Shown: positions 1-8,738 of the stretch, piece after piece
Numbering within the stretch: the first letter of the stretch is position 1
Layout of the letters: each line of letters opens with the position of its first letter
Source: Sphingomonas sp. SUN019
Lineage (GTDB): Bacteria; Pseudomonadota; Alphaproteobacteria; Sphingomonadales; Sphingomonadaceae
DNA: 64,000 bases
Assembly: GCF_024758705.1 (NCBI RefSeq)
Contig: NZ_CP096971.1
Span: 3,377,501 to 3,441,500, forward strand
Reading direction: 5' to 3'
Position numbers and translations under genes: made by a program
Notes under the pieces: model-generated
Database searches by the model: none
Told to the model about the DNA's origin: nothing
The model's input: the letters and a program-made list of their open reading frames with translations, nothing else

Positions 1-1718
1 CCGGAGGCTTCGACGCTCATCCGTGCGCCTTCCTGCTCACCGTCGGGCAGGATTTCGACGCGCACGCCGTAGCGATCCTCGATCTCGGCGATGTCGGCGC
101 GCTTGCGGTTCAGCACGTAGACCGCCGCCTCGACAGACGCGCGCAGCGTCAGCAGCGAGCCGCGGCCACGAGCGGCCTCATCCTCGATCAGGCGCAGCGC
201 GGACAGCCCCGCCGACGATGCGGTGCGAACGAGGCCAGTGCCCTCGCAATGCGGACAGGCGCGGGTCGACGCCTCAAGCACCCCGGTGCGCAGACGCTGG
301 CGGCTCATCTCCATCAACCCGAACGACGAAATGCGACCCACCTGAATGCGCGCGCGATCGTCCTTCAGCGCCTCCTTCATCGCCTTCTCGACCTTCCGGA
401 CATTGGAATTATTGTCCATGTCGATGAAGTCGATGACCACCAGGCCCGCCATGTCGCGCAGCCGCAGCTGGCGCGCGATTTCCTGTGCGGCCTCAAGGTT
501 GGTCGCGGTCGCGGTCTGTTCGATATTGTGTTCGCGGGTCGAACGCCCGGAGTTGATGTCGATCGAAACGAGCGCCTCGGTCGGGTTGATAACCAGATAG
601 CCGCCCGATTTCAGCTGCACGACCGGATGGTACATCGCGGCCAGCTGATCCTCGACGCCCGCGCGCTGATACAGCGGTACGGGATCGCTGTAATGCTTCA
701 CGCGACGCGCGTGGCTGGGCATCAGCAGCTTCATGAACTCGCGCGCCTGACGATAACCGTCGTCGCCCTCGACGATCACCTCGTCGATGTCCTTGTTGTA
801 GATGTCGCGGATCGCGCGCTTCATCAGATCGCTGTCGCCATAGACCAAGGCAGGCGCGTCCGACGACAACGTCTTCTCGCGAATTTCGTCCCACAGCCGG
901 GCGAGGTAATCGAAGTCGCGCTTGATCTCGACCTTGGTGCGCTGGAGGCCCGCGGTGCGGACGATGCAGCCCATCGACGGCGGCAGCTTCAGGTCCGCCA
1001 TGATCGTCTTCAGCCGCTTGCGATCGCCCGCGTTGCTGATCTTCCGGCTGATCCCACCGCCATGCGACGTGTTGGGCATCAGCACGCAATAACGGCCGGC
1101 GAGCGACAGATACGTCGTCAGCGCCGCGCCCTTGTTGCCGCGCTCTTCCTTGACGACCTGCACCAGCAGCACCTGACGGCGGCGGATCACGTCCTGAATC
1201 TTGTAGCGGCGGCGCAGGTTCATGCGGCGTTGGCGCAGCGCCTCGACCTGATCGTCGTTACCGTTCGACTTCCGGCGCGGCGCGGCGTCGGCCGAACCCT
1301 CGGCATCGGGCGTGTCGTCCTCGTCGCCGTGACCGCGATCATCCTCGAAGCCAGCGTCCTCGGCCTCGTCGTGATCGTCGTGATCCTCGTCGTCGTCCTG
1401 CGCCGCGCGCAGTTCGGCTTCCTCGGCGGCGTGTTCGGCCTCCTCACGCAGCAGCGCGTCGCGATCCTCCTTCGGGATCTGGTAATAATCAGGATGGATT
1501 TCGCTGAACGCCAGGAACCCGTGGCGATTGCCGCCGTAGTCGATGAACGCCGCCTGCAGCGACGGCTCGACGCGGGTGACCTTGGCTAGGTAGATATTTC
1601 CTTTGAGCTGCTTGCGCTCGGCACTCTCGAAATCGAATTCCTCGATCCGGTTACCCTTGACCACCGCCACACGGGTTTCTTCCCGGTGGCGTGCGTCGAT
1701 CAGCATACGCGTTGTCAT
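1..1718 (-). CDS. rne: Ribonuclease E, N-terminal catalytic part (3' end outside window)
   Basis: Endoribonuclease that starts mRNA decay and processes rRNA/tRNA as the core of the degradosome. About 572 codons are visible and the frame is still open at base 1. The N terminus (MTTRMLIDARHREETRVAVV) is typical. The S1 region is split by a long acidic insertion (about residues 95-155, rich in D/E/H), as in many alphaproteobacterial RNase E proteins. The Zn-link motif CPHCEG is near residue 487, followed by the small domain. The ATG at 1718 has GGAG eight bases upstream. It is divergent from the amidase gene. Being cut by the window edge, the C-terminal scaffold cannot be assessed. Confidence 0.96.
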   Translation of the reverse strand, partial: MTTRMLIDARHREETRVAVVKGNRIEEFDFESAERKQLKGNIYLAKVTRVEPSLQAAFIDYGGNRHGFLAFSEIHPDYYQIPKEDRDALLREEAEHAAEEAELRAAQDDDEDHDDHDEAEDAGFEDDRGHGDEDDTPDAEGSADAAPRRKSNGNDDQVEALRQRRMNLRRRYKIQDVIRRRQVLLVQVVKEERGNKGAALTTYLSLAGRYCVLMPNTSHGGGISRKISNAGDRKRLKTIMADLKLPPSMGCIVRTAGLQRTKVEIKRDFDYLARLWDEIREKTLSSDAPALVYGDSDLMKRAIRDIYNKDIDEVIVEGDDGYRQAREFMKLLMPSHARRVKHYSDPVPLYQRAGVEDQLAAMYHPVVQLKSGGYLVINPTEALVSIDINSGRSTREHNIEQTATATNLEAAQEIARQLRLRDMAGLVVIDFIDMDNNSNVRKVEKAMKEALKDDRARIQVGRISSFGLMEMSRQRLRTGVLEASTRACPHCEGTGLVRTASSAGLSALRLIEDEAARGRGSLLTLRASVEAAVYVLNRKRADIAEIEDRYGVRVEILPDGEQEGARMSVEAS

Positions 1719-2164
1719 ATGTTATTCTCCGGGCGCGGCACACGCCGCCGGGCGGCGGGCTCACGCGATAAGGGGGCGCTGACGGCCAGACATGGCCGGT
1801 CACGCTGAGTACGAAAAATGCCTTCGCTCGCCGCGCACGCCGGGGCGCATCGCCCGCGGACAGCCCCGCAACCGCACCGCCGGCACGTGCCGGGCGGATC
1901 AGCGGGCGGGGAAAATGCGACATTCGAACGTCAACCTGAAGGCCCGTCCCGATTGAACGCCGGGCGGGCGGTGGGCCGGGGAACAAGGTGCGAGAACACG
2001 CACCTTTCCGGTTATCGTCACGACTAGCACCGGACGCGACCCGCATCAACTGGCAGAACCTTGCCGGATCACCGGCAAAAACTTGCCTACCGCGCGATTA
2101 ACCGCGCCCGGCAACCACGCCTTGAAACCCTGACCGCTACGACGGTCACGCAGGGTATAAGGTA
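1719..2164. other. Divergent rne/amidase intergenic region
   Basis: About 446 bases with no convincing gene; the short open frames here lack good ribosome sites and family features. It probably holds the long rne leader and the divergent promoters. A perfect 7-bp-arm inverted repeat lies at 2061-2078, and a bulged hairpin (ACCCT GACCG ... CGGTC ACGC AGGGT) lies near 2127-2156. RNase E leaders are known to mediate autoregulation in Escherichia coli; whether these hairpins do so here is inference. Confidence 0.5.
2061..2078. repeat. Inverted repeat TTGCCGG-ATCA-CCGGCAA in the rne leader region
   Basis: Perfect palindrome with 7-base arms and a 4-base loop. On the minus strand it lies about 340 bases upstream of the rne start, preceded by a short T run. 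It could be a leader hairpin or a transcription-related structure. Confidence 0.5.
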
Positions 2165-3409
2165 GTGCGTAAGATGGCTTTTCGCTGGACCGACGGGGGT
2201 GGTGCGCGGCATGGTCGGGCCGTGTCGGCGGTGATCCTCATGGCGGTCGGTGTGTTGTTCGGCGCGCCCGGTTGGGCGACGACGATCGAACGGGTCGAGA
2301 TCGCGGACGGCCGCGTCGTCATCCGCTTCGACGAGGCGGTGGCGCGGGCGTCGAGTTTCATCCTGGACGGGCCGCAACGGATCGCGATCGACGTCGACGG
2401 CGCGAAGCCGGGGCGGCACGGCGAGCCGGGCGGCGAGGTATCGGCGGTGCGACAGGGGTGGCGCGGGACCGACGGCGCGCGCGTGGTGCTGGACCTGATC
2501 CAGCCGATGATCGTGTCGGGGGGTGAGTTCGCGGCGGACGGGCGGTCGTTGTCGCTAGACCTGAAGCCGGTGAACGAACGCCGCTTCGCCGCGGCCAGCG
2601 CCGCGTCGCCCCTGTCATTCCTGGGCATCAACTGGGGCAGCGCGCGGCCGAAGTACAAGATTTCGGTACCCGTCCCGCCCGCGCGGAAATCGGTCCTGCC
2701 GCGGGTCGAGGGTGACGAGACGCGGCCGCTGGTGGTGATCGACGCGGGGCATGGCGGAGTCGATCCCGGCGCGATCAATCCCGAGAGCGGCCTGCGCGAA
2801 AAGGACGTGACGCTGAAGGTCGCGCAGGCGATCCGCGACGAATTGCTGGCCAGCGGGCGGGTGCGCGTGGCGCTGACGCGGGGTGACGACCGTTATCTGG
2901 TGTTGCGCGAACGCTACGGCATCGCGCGGAAACTGAAGGCCGATTTGTTCATCTCGATCCACTGCGACAGTGTCGGGGCGGGGGATGCATCGGGCGCGAC
3001 CGCCTACACCCTGTCGGAGGTCGCATCGGACAAGGAAGCCGCTCGACTGGCGGCGCGCGAGAACAAGTCCGACATCATCAACGGCATCGACCTGGACGCC
3101 GCGACCGATGTGTCGTCGATCCTGATCGACCTGACCCAGCGCGAGACGATGAACGCCAGCGCGGGCTTCGCGCGACTGCTGGGACGCGAGGCGCGACCGC
3201 TGATCCCGGTGAAGCCGAACTTCCACCGCATGGCCTCGCTGATGGTGCTGAAAGCCCCCGATACGCCGTCGATCCTGTTCGAGACGGGATACATCTCGAA
3301 CCCGCAGGACGCCGCGTTTCTCGACAGCCGCGAGGGGCGGGGGAAGATCGCGGAGAGCGTGAAGCGCGCGGTGGAAATCTATTTCGCGCGGCGAATGGCA
3401 TCACGGTGA
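2165..3409 (+). CDS. amiC: N-acetylmuramoyl-L-alanine amidase (AMIN + amidase_3)
   Basis: Periplasmic zinc amidase that cleaves the peptide stem from peptidoglycan during cell separation. It is 414 aa. A basic N terminus and hydrophobic signal segment (ending near GWA, about residue 38) precede an AMIN domain (about 40-140) and an amidase_3 domain (about 185-410). Zinc ligands are visible in DAGHGG, in the Glu after SGLRE, and in ISIHCDS; the catalytic Glu is in ILFETGYISNP. The start is either GTG at 2165, with AAGG just upstream, or ATG at 2174. The 3' end overlaps the convergent dehydrogenase gene by 9 bases, and this is where the catabolic region begins. Confidence 0.93.
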   Translation: MRKMAFRWTDGGGARHGRAVSAVILMAVGVLFGAPGWATTIERVEIADGRVVIRFDEAVARASSFILDGPQRIAIDVDGAKPGRHGEPGGEVSAVRQGWRGTDGARVVLDLIQPMIVSGGEFAADGRSLSLDLKPVNERRFAAASAASPLSFLGINWGSARPKYKISVPVPPARKSVLPRVEGDETRPLVVIDAGHGGVDPGAINPESGLREKDVTLKVAQAIRDELLASGRVRVALTRGDDRYLVLRERYGIARKLKADLFISIHCDSVGAGDASGATAYTLSEVASDKEAARLAARENKSDIINGIDLDAATDVSSILIDLTQRETMNASAGFARLLGREARPLIPVKPNFHRMASLMVLKAPDTPSILFETGYISNPQDAAFLDSREGRGKIAESVKRAVEIYFARRMASR

Positions 3410-4465
3410 AAGTGACGGCGTCACCATCAGCTTGATCGCGCCTCCGCCGATCAGCGTGTCGAACGCGTCGTTCACGCCTGACAGGCGGGTCTGTCCCGTC
3501 ACCATCGGCGCGAGCGCGTCGGGGTCGGCGCAGATCATCGCAAAGGCGTCGGCGAATTCGGCGGCGTCATAGGCGAAGACGAACTGCAGCCTGAGTCCCT
3601 TCTGGATCAGGAAGGCGGGTTCGATCGCATCGCTTTCCATGCACGTCCCGATGACGACGATCACCGCGCCGACCGGCGCGTCGGTCGCGATGCGCATCAG
3701 CATCCCCGGTTTCCCGACACATTCGAACAGCACTGCGCGCGATTTGCGGCGCACCGCCGGATCGATCGCCATCGCGTCGGACAGGCCGAGCGGCAGATCG
3801 AGATCGTTCCACCATGCCGCACCCTCCGGCCCCGGCGCGACCGCCAGGTCGGCGCCCATCCGCTCGGCCATCGCGCGGCGGACGGGATCGGGCTCGATCG
3901 CCAGGATCGGGGCGAGGCCCAACGCGCGCAGCCGTGCGATCACGAACAGCCCAACGGGTCCGCAACCGATCACCGCGAAGGCGTCGTCGGGGCCAGGCTG
4001 CGCCTGCGCGACCGCATGAACCGCGACCGACAGTGGCTCGGTGAGCGCGGCGACCGGCGTGGGCACATCGTCCGGCACGCGAAAACTCGCCTCGGGCTGC
4101 AGCAGCATCCGTTCGGCGAACCCGCCGTAGAAACTGTTCGAATAGCCGAGCAGTTCGACGCCGGTCGGGCCGGTCAGGAACGGCAGCGCGACGACGCGGT
4201 CGCCGCTGCGGAAATCGCCCGCCTTTTCCAGCACCTCGCAGCAGAATTCGTGGCCCATCACCACCGGCCGCGCGGGGTCCATGAAGCCGCGGAAACCGGC
4301 GCGGTGGAGCAGCCCGCACAGATGCGGCGCATGGTCGCGCGCGTGCAGGTCGCTGCCGCAGATACCGCAGGCGAGCGGCCGGACCATCATCATGCCCGGC
4401 TGCGGCTGCGGTTCTGGCACGTCCTCGACCGCGATCCGCGCATTCCTCAGCACCGCCGCCTTCAT
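3401..4465 (-). CDS. Zn-dependent medium-chain alcohol dehydrogenase
   Basis: NAD(P)-dependent MDR oxidoreductase of 354 aa, cytosolic. The catalytic-zinc Cys is in CGICGSDLH and the His-Glu pair in VMGHEF. The Rossmann fingerprint is GCGPVG, followed by an acidic Glu (AIEPD) that suggests NAD rather than NADP. The four-cysteine structural-zinc loop usual in this family is missing. The ATG at 4465 has GGGAGGAG upstream. A palindromic operator candidate lies 54 bases upstream. Its context, next to a LuxR solo and a TonB receptor, suggests an alcohol-oxidising step of an unknown catabolic pathway. Confidence 0.9.
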   Translation of the reverse strand: MKAAVLRNARIAVEDVPEPQPQPGMMMVRPLACGICGSDLHARDHAPHLCGLLHRAGFRGFMDPARPVVMGHEFCCEVLEKAGDFRSGDRVVALPFLTGPTGVELLGYSNSFYGGFAERMLLQPEASFRVPDDVPTPVAALTEPLSVAVHAVAQAQPGPDDAFAVIGCGPVGLFVIARLRALGLAPILAIEPDPVRRAMAERMGADLAVAPGPEGAAWWNDLDLPLGLSDAMAIDPAVRRKSRAVLFECVGKPGMLMRIATDAPVGAVIVVIGTCMESDAIEPAFLIQKGLRLQFVFAYDAAEFADAFAMICADPDALAPMVTGQTRLSGVNDAFDTLIGGGAIKLMVTPSLSP

Positions 4466-4519
4466 GTCCCGCTCCTCCCGACCAGCGGCGGTTCTACGCG
4501 GGCGGCGCGCACGCGTTCA

Positions 4520-4535
4520 GGGACAAATCTCCGTC
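4520..4535. promoter_or_regulatory. Operator candidate GGGAC-N6-CCGTC (site 1)
   Basis: GGGACAAATCTCCGTC lies 54 bases upstream of the dehydrogenase start and overlaps the stop codon of the LuxR gene. It matches sites at 9538, 14074 and 16378 in the fixed positions of both arms. Regulator binding is inferred. Confidence 0.5.
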
Positions 4536-5271
4536 AGTGGAGCTGGCGCGACATTCGCGCGACCAGTGCGGCGCGGTTGTGGATGTGAAGCTTGCGGTAG
4601 ATGCGGCGCAAATGGTTCTCGATCGTGAACTGCGACAGGCCGACCAGATAGGCGATTTCCTTGTTCTGCTTGCCCGCGCAGATCAGGTTCGCGATCTGCG
4701 CCTCGCGCGCGGTGAGGCCCAGTGTCGGCGGCTCGTCCGCGCCACCAAGTGCATGGCGCAACGCGAGACAACCGCTCTCGCGCGCCGTCACCTCCTCGAA
4801 CAATTGCGTCGCCACCAGGTCGGCGAGCGTCCCGAGCCGGTGTTCGAGCAACGCGACCGGCACGTCGCCGCTTCGCTTCGTGGTGCGCGCACGGTGGGTG
4901 CCGACGATCAGGCACAAATGCGGGGTCAGGCGGCGCGTCCACGCCCCGACGACGTCGATCCCATGCTGCGACAGGAACGCGCGATAATCGGGCGCATGAT
5001 CGGCGCGCGCGGCGAGCGACCGTTCGCCCCAGCGCACGAACCGGCCGCGTCCGCCGCTGTCATCGACCAGCAACGACCGCGTGAACGGATCGGATTCGAA
5101 CACGCGCTCGGCATAGCAATGCTGCGCCTCTTCGCTGACGTTGACGTGATGGAGGTACGACAAAGCGGGGACGCCGCACGTTTCGTCGTAGAAGAAGATC
5201 GACGCGGTATCGAGGGTACAGTCGGCCACGATCTGACCGGTCAGCGAAACGATGTCGGGGCGTGGCCGCAT
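4534..5271 (-). CDS. LuxR-family transcriptional regulator (solo), LuxR-1
   Basis: DNA-binding regulator of 245 aa. The C-terminal GerE-type HTH (about residues 175-240) contains LTAREAQIANLICAG and NKEIAYLVGLSQFTIENHLRRIY. The N-terminal about 160 residues form a probable sensor domain that does not carry an obvious acyl-homoserine-lactone signature, and no luxI is nearby. The ATG at 5271 has GGAGGAG upstream. It is a clear paralogue of the regulator at 15466-16209; together they bracket the first catabolic block. Its own promoter carries a GntR-type operator at 5324-5338, which suggests a regulatory hierarchy. Confidence 0.88.
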   Translation of the reverse strand: MRPRPDIVSLTGQIVADCTLDTASIFFYDETCGVPALSYLHHVNVSEEAQHCYAERVFESDPFTRSLLVDDSGGRGRFVRWGERSLAARADHAPDYRAFLSQHGIDVVGAWTRRLTPHLCLIVGTHRARTTKRSGDVPVALLEHRLGTLADLVATQLFEEVTARESGCLALRHALGGADEPPTLGLTAREAQIANLICAGKQNKEIAYLVGLSQFTIENHLRRIYRKLHIHNRAALVARMSRQLH

Positions 5272-5323
5272 GGTCGCTCTCCTCCCAGGCGCGCCGCTTT
5301 ACGGGCGCTTTCCCGTCGTCCAA

Positions 5324-5338
5324 TATTGTCGGACGATA
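5324..5338. promoter_or_regulatory. FadR/GntR-type operator candidate (site A)
   Basis: TATTGTCGGACGATA is a near-perfect palindrome that fits the TnGTnnnACnA pattern typical of FadR-subfamily GntR proteins. It lies 52 bases upstream of LuxR-1. It is 13/15 identical to the site at 36975 and 12/15 to the site at 27688. Confidence 0.55.
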
Positions 5339-5380
5339 CTGCCCGACTATATCGCGAAGTGGAGCATAGATCAAACAAGC

Positions 5381-5413
5381 CCGGCCGCGCCCATTTTTGA
5401 AGGGCGCGGCCGG
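5381..5413 (-). terminator. Rho-independent terminator of the TonB receptor gene
   Basis: Perfect 12-bp GC-rich stem (CCGGCCGCGCCC / GGGCGCGGCCGG) with a 9-base loop, placed just after the receptor stop codon. In the minus-strand reading it is followed by a T-rich stretch (TTGTTTGAT). Confidence 0.7.
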
Positions 5414-5431
5414 TCAGGTGGGAAGTATCGT

Positions 5432-7765
5432 TCAGAAACGGACGGACAGCGTTGCCCCGGCCCAGCGCGGAAAATTATAGACGACCTCCCCGCTGTTGCC
5501 GACCGCGGACACGTCGAACAGGTTGATCGGGCGGCGCGTGTCGAAGATGTTGTTGACGTACACGCTAAGCCCCCAACGATCGTCGGGCGCATTATACCCG
5601 GCCAGCGCGTCGGCGACGAAGATCGACGGGATACGCGTCGACGGATTGTTCAGCGAATCTCGGAACATCGACGTGCGGTAACGTGCCGCGCCCTGCACGA
5701 ACAACCCGCCGCCCAGCGAATCCCATTCGTAGCGGACGCGCGCGTTGGCGGTGAAGCGCGGCGCGAGCGGCAGCCGGTTGTCGGACAGGATCGGCACCGC
5801 GCCGGTCGGGTTGAAGATGTCCTGCACCTTGGTGTGGACATAGCCGCCCGCCGCAAAGATGTTCAGCCCCGGCATCGGGCGCAGCGTCAGTTCGGCCTCG
5901 CCGCCGTAGATTTTCGCATCGTTGTTGGTGATGACGTTGGTGATGCCGATCAGGCTGGTGTTCTGCATATCCTGATAATCATAGTAGAACAGCGCGGCGT
6001 TGAAGCGGACGACGCCGTTCGCGAAGGTCGATTTCACGCCCACCTCGTAAGCGTTGTTGGTTTCCTCCTTAAACGGGCGCAGCGCGGGATCGGTGCCTGC
6101 GACGTTGCCGGTGATGAACCCGCCGCTCTTCACCCCGCGGCGGTATCCGGCGTAGAGCAGAACGTCGTCGCTCGGCTTGAAATTGACCTGCGCGTTGGCG
6201 TTGAACAGCCCCTTGTTGAACACCGCCAGGTCGCCGTTCGCCTGCCGGTTGAGGATGGTGAACACCGCGCCGGGCGATGCGAACACCTGCTGCCGGAACG
6301 CCTCGAACGCCTCGATCGTGCGCGGCAGCGGCGTGGTCAGCGGAATGTCGAGCGTGAACGCGTCGATGCTGTCGAGCACCTTGTCGTCATGCGTGTAGCG
6401 CACGCCCGCGATCAGCGTGACGCGATCGCCGATGTCGAACTCGCCTTGCCCGAAGAAGGCGTAGCTTTTCAGCCGTTGCCGGTCGAGGAAGCCCTGTCCG
6501 TAGTAACTGGTGACGAACGGCGTGATGTCGGGGCTGAAGAACAACGGCGTGCCCGACGTCGTGCGGATCTTGTGGTCGAGATAATTGCCCCCGAAGGTCA
6601 ACCGGAACGGCCCCGAATCGAACAATCCGCGCGCCTCTGTCATCCAGTGCGTCGAGCGCGACTGGTTGGAGAAATTGCAGATCGCTAGCGGCGTATGGTC
6701 GCAATCCTCGACGCTGTACTTGTTCGATTTGAGATACCCGCCCAGCGCGGTAAAGCTGAGCGTATCGCTGGCGCGGAACGTCATCGTCGCCAGATAATGC
6801 TGCATCTTGCTGGAGATTTCGTTCGCGCCGTTGGCGTTGGTGACGTCGGTCTCGCTCGCGCCGATATTGGCCTGGTTCTGCCCGAACGCATCGGTCGCCA
6901 GCGCATAGGTGCCGGGCAGGCCGGGAATCGCGCCGACCGGATAGGCCTTTTCATTGCCCGCCGCGACCGGCCCCATCCGGCCGTATTCGGCCTTCAGCAA
7001 CAGCGAGAAATCCTCGTTCGGCTTGTAATAGGCCTGCAGTCGCCCCGCCCAGAACTTGCTCTTGCCGCCGTCGCGCCACGTCGATTCCGGGTTGATGTTG
7101 CGCAGATATCCGTCGCCGTGATCGAACGAGAACGCGCCGCGGATCGCGAAGCTGTCGCTGATCGCGAAATTCGCCATTCCTTCGCTACGGAACGTGCCGA
7201 ACATCGCGACCGTGCCCAGCAGGCGCGCGCTGGTGTCGTCGAATTCGGGGCGGTTGGTGTAATAGTTGATCGACCCCGCGGTCGAATTGCGCCCCTGCAC
7301 CGTGCCCTGCGGCCCGCGCGCCACCTCGGTGCGCGCGATGTCGAACGACAGGAAATCGGCCTGCCCCGCGCCGATCATGTAGAAATCGTCGACATAGGCG
7401 GTGGCGGTCGCCTCCGTCGTGTCCTGGAAATCGGGCTGGCCGACGCCGCGGATCGTGATCTGGGTGTTGAAACCGGGCGCGGCGTAGGACCGGATGATCT
7501 CGATATTGGGCGAGGTGTTGGCGATGTCGAGCGCGGTATTGACGTTCAGCGCGCGCATCTGTTCGCCGGTCAGCGCGCTGATCGAGATGCCGACCGACTG
7601 CAGATTCTGTTCGCGGCGGTTGGCGGTGACGATGATGTCGTCGGGCGCGATCTGAGTCGCCTGCGCCGCGGTCGCATCAGGTGCGGGCGGCGCGTCCTGC
7701 GCCTGCGCCGATCCGGCCGCGACGATCACCGCGGCGGCGGATGCGGTCAGCCATCCCTTGCGCAT
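5432..7765 (-). CDS. TonB-dependent outer-membrane receptor 1
   Basis: TonB/ExbBD-energised outer-membrane transporter of 777 aa. An N-terminal signal peptide (MRKGWLTASAAAVIVAAGSAQA) is followed by the plug domain, starting at DDIIVTANRREQNLQSVGISI, and a 22-strand-type barrel ending in a C-terminal aromatic residue (LSVRF). The chosen ATG at 7765 has GGGGAGGAC five bases upstream; a longer frame to 7795 lacks such a site. Receptors of this sphingomonad class usually import plant- or aromatic-derived substrates. Its position beside catabolic enzymes suggests uptake of the pathway substrate, which is unidentified. Confidence 0.92.
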   Translation of the reverse strand: MRKGWLTASAAAVIVAAGSAQAQDAPPAPDATAAQATQIAPDDIIVTANRREQNLQSVGISISALTGEQMRALNVNTALDIANTSPNIEIIRSYAAPGFNTQITIRGVGQPDFQDTTEATATAYVDDFYMIGAGQADFLSFDIARTEVARGPQGTVQGRNSTAGSINYYTNRPEFDDTSARLLGTVAMFGTFRSEGMANFAISDSFAIRGAFSFDHGDGYLRNINPESTWRDGGKSKFWAGRLQAYYKPNEDFSLLLKAEYGRMGPVAAGNEKAYPVGAIPGLPGTYALATDAFGQNQANIGASETDVTNANGANEISSKMQHYLATMTFRASDTLSFTALGGYLKSNKYSVEDCDHTPLAICNFSNQSRSTHWMTEARGLFDSGPFRLTFGGNYLDHKIRTTSGTPLFFSPDITPFVTSYYGQGFLDRQRLKSYAFFGQGEFDIGDRVTLIAGVRYTHDDKVLDSIDAFTLDIPLTTPLPRTIEAFEAFRQQVFASPGAVFTILNRQANGDLAVFNKGLFNANAQVNFKPSDDVLLYAGYRRGVKSGGFITGNVAGTDPALRPFKEETNNAYEVGVKSTFANGVVRFNAALFYYDYQDMQNTSLIGITNVITNNDAKIYGGEAELTLRPMPGLNIFAAGGYVHTKVQDIFNPTGAVPILSDNRLPLAPRFTANARVRYEWDSLGGGLFVQGAARYRTSMFRDSLNNPSTRIPSIFVADALAGYNAPDDRWGLSVYVNNIFDTRRPINLFDVSAVGNSGEVVYNFPRWAGATLSVRF

Positions 7766-7854
7766 CGTATGTCCTCCCCTGATTTTCGCCAGCAAGAGAA
7801 AATACGCCAGCGGGGCAGGGGTCAGCGATGGGCGGAATCTGGCTAATCAACCGG

Positions 7855-7968
7855 AATCCTCCCCTGCAAGGGGAGGTGGCGCGAAGCGCCGGAGGGGTAT
7901 CGCGCTCTCGATAGGGTGACACCCCTCCGTCTCGCTACGCGAGCCACCTCCCCTTGCGGGGGAGGATT
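7855..7968. repeat. Intergenic palindromic repeat, copy A
   Basis: Outer arms of 25 bases (7855-7879 and 7944-7968) are inverted copies with one mismatch; an inner inverted pair GGAGGGGT/ACCCCTCC is nested inside. A near-identical copy is at 15335-15448. It looks like a REP/MITE-type element between the receptor and the SDR gene. Confidence 0.8.
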
Positions 7969-7994
7969 GAGGAACCTCGCCCGGGCCTCTGACA

Positions 7995-8738
7995 TCAGGC
8001 GGCGAGGAAGCCGCCGTCGACCGCCATCGGATGCCCGGTCATGTAACTCGCCCGGTCGGAGGCCATGAAGACGACCGCCTCGGCCAACTCCTCGGGATCG
8101 GCGATGCGGTTCACCGGGTTCGCGCGCGCCTTCACCTTGAGCGATTCAGGATCGTGGCGCTTGCTCATCATGCCCCCGAACGTCGCGCCGGGGCACAAAG
8201 CGTTCACGCGGATGCCTTCCTCGGCATAACGCAGCGCGGCGGACCGCGTCAGGCCGACGACGGCGTGCTTGCTGGCGACATAGCCCGGCCCGGCTATCCC
8301 CGAGAATCCGGCGGTGGACGCGGTGTTGACGATGCTGCCCGATCGCGCGGGCGCCATGTGGCGCAACTCGGCGATCATGCAGATCATCATGCCGCGCACG
8401 TTCACCTCCATCGTCCTGTCGAACAGGTCCAGCCGGTCCCAGTGATCGCGCTTGTTCTCGATATTGATGCCGGCGTTGTTGAACGCGATGTCGATCCGTC
8501 CCCAGCGCGCGACCAGCCCGTCCACCGCCGCGTCGACCGCTACGTGATCGGTGATGTCGAGTGTGACCGCATAAGCGTCGCCGCCGATCGCGGTTGCGGT
8601 CTCCTCTGCACCGTCGAGGTCGGCGACCAGCACCTTCGCCCCCTCGCGCGCAAAGGCGATGCACGTCGCGCGGCCGATCCCGCTGCCGCCGCCGGTGACG
8701 AACGCGGTCTTGCCGTCCAGCATCCCCACCAGCGTCAT
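7995..8738 (-). CDS. Short-chain dehydrogenase/reductase A
   Basis: NAD(P)-dependent SDR oxidoreductase, 247 aa, the usual length for the classical family. It shows the cofactor motif TGGGSGIG, an Asp after the second strand (VADLDG) favouring NAD, the NNAG motif, the catalytic Ser (VNTASTAG) and YVASK. It overlaps the upstream SDR gene by four bases (ATGA), so the two are translated together. The pair probably oxidises a hydroxy or diol intermediate; the substrate cannot be read from sequence. Confidence 0.92.
   Translation of the reverse strand: MTLVGMLDGKTAFVTGGGSGIGRATCIAFAREGAKVLVADLDGAEETATAIGGDAYAVTLDITDHVAVDAAVDGLVARWGRIDIAFNNAGINIENKRDHWDRLDLFDRTMEVNVRGMMICMIAELRHMAPARSGSIVNTASTAGFSGIAGPGYVASKHAVVGLTRSAALRYAEEGIRVNALCPGATFGGMMSKRHDPESLKVKARANPVNRIADPEELAEAVVFMASDRASYMTGHPMAVDGGFLAA

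Noticed and set aside
249..1589. A 446-codon plus-strand open frame opposite rne
   Set aside because: It is the antisense shadow of a strongly conserved gene in GC-rich DNA; its protein has low-complexity R/V/A/D composition and no family motif.
6695..7846. Long plus-strand open frame opposite TonB receptor 1
   Set aside because: Shadow frame; the receptor on the other strand has signal peptide, plug and barrel features.
7915..7935. GTGAC-ACCCCT-CCGTC matches to the operator pattern inside the palindromic repeats (also near 15400)
   Set aside because: They belong to the repeat arms and the six central bases do not resemble those of the four promoter sites.
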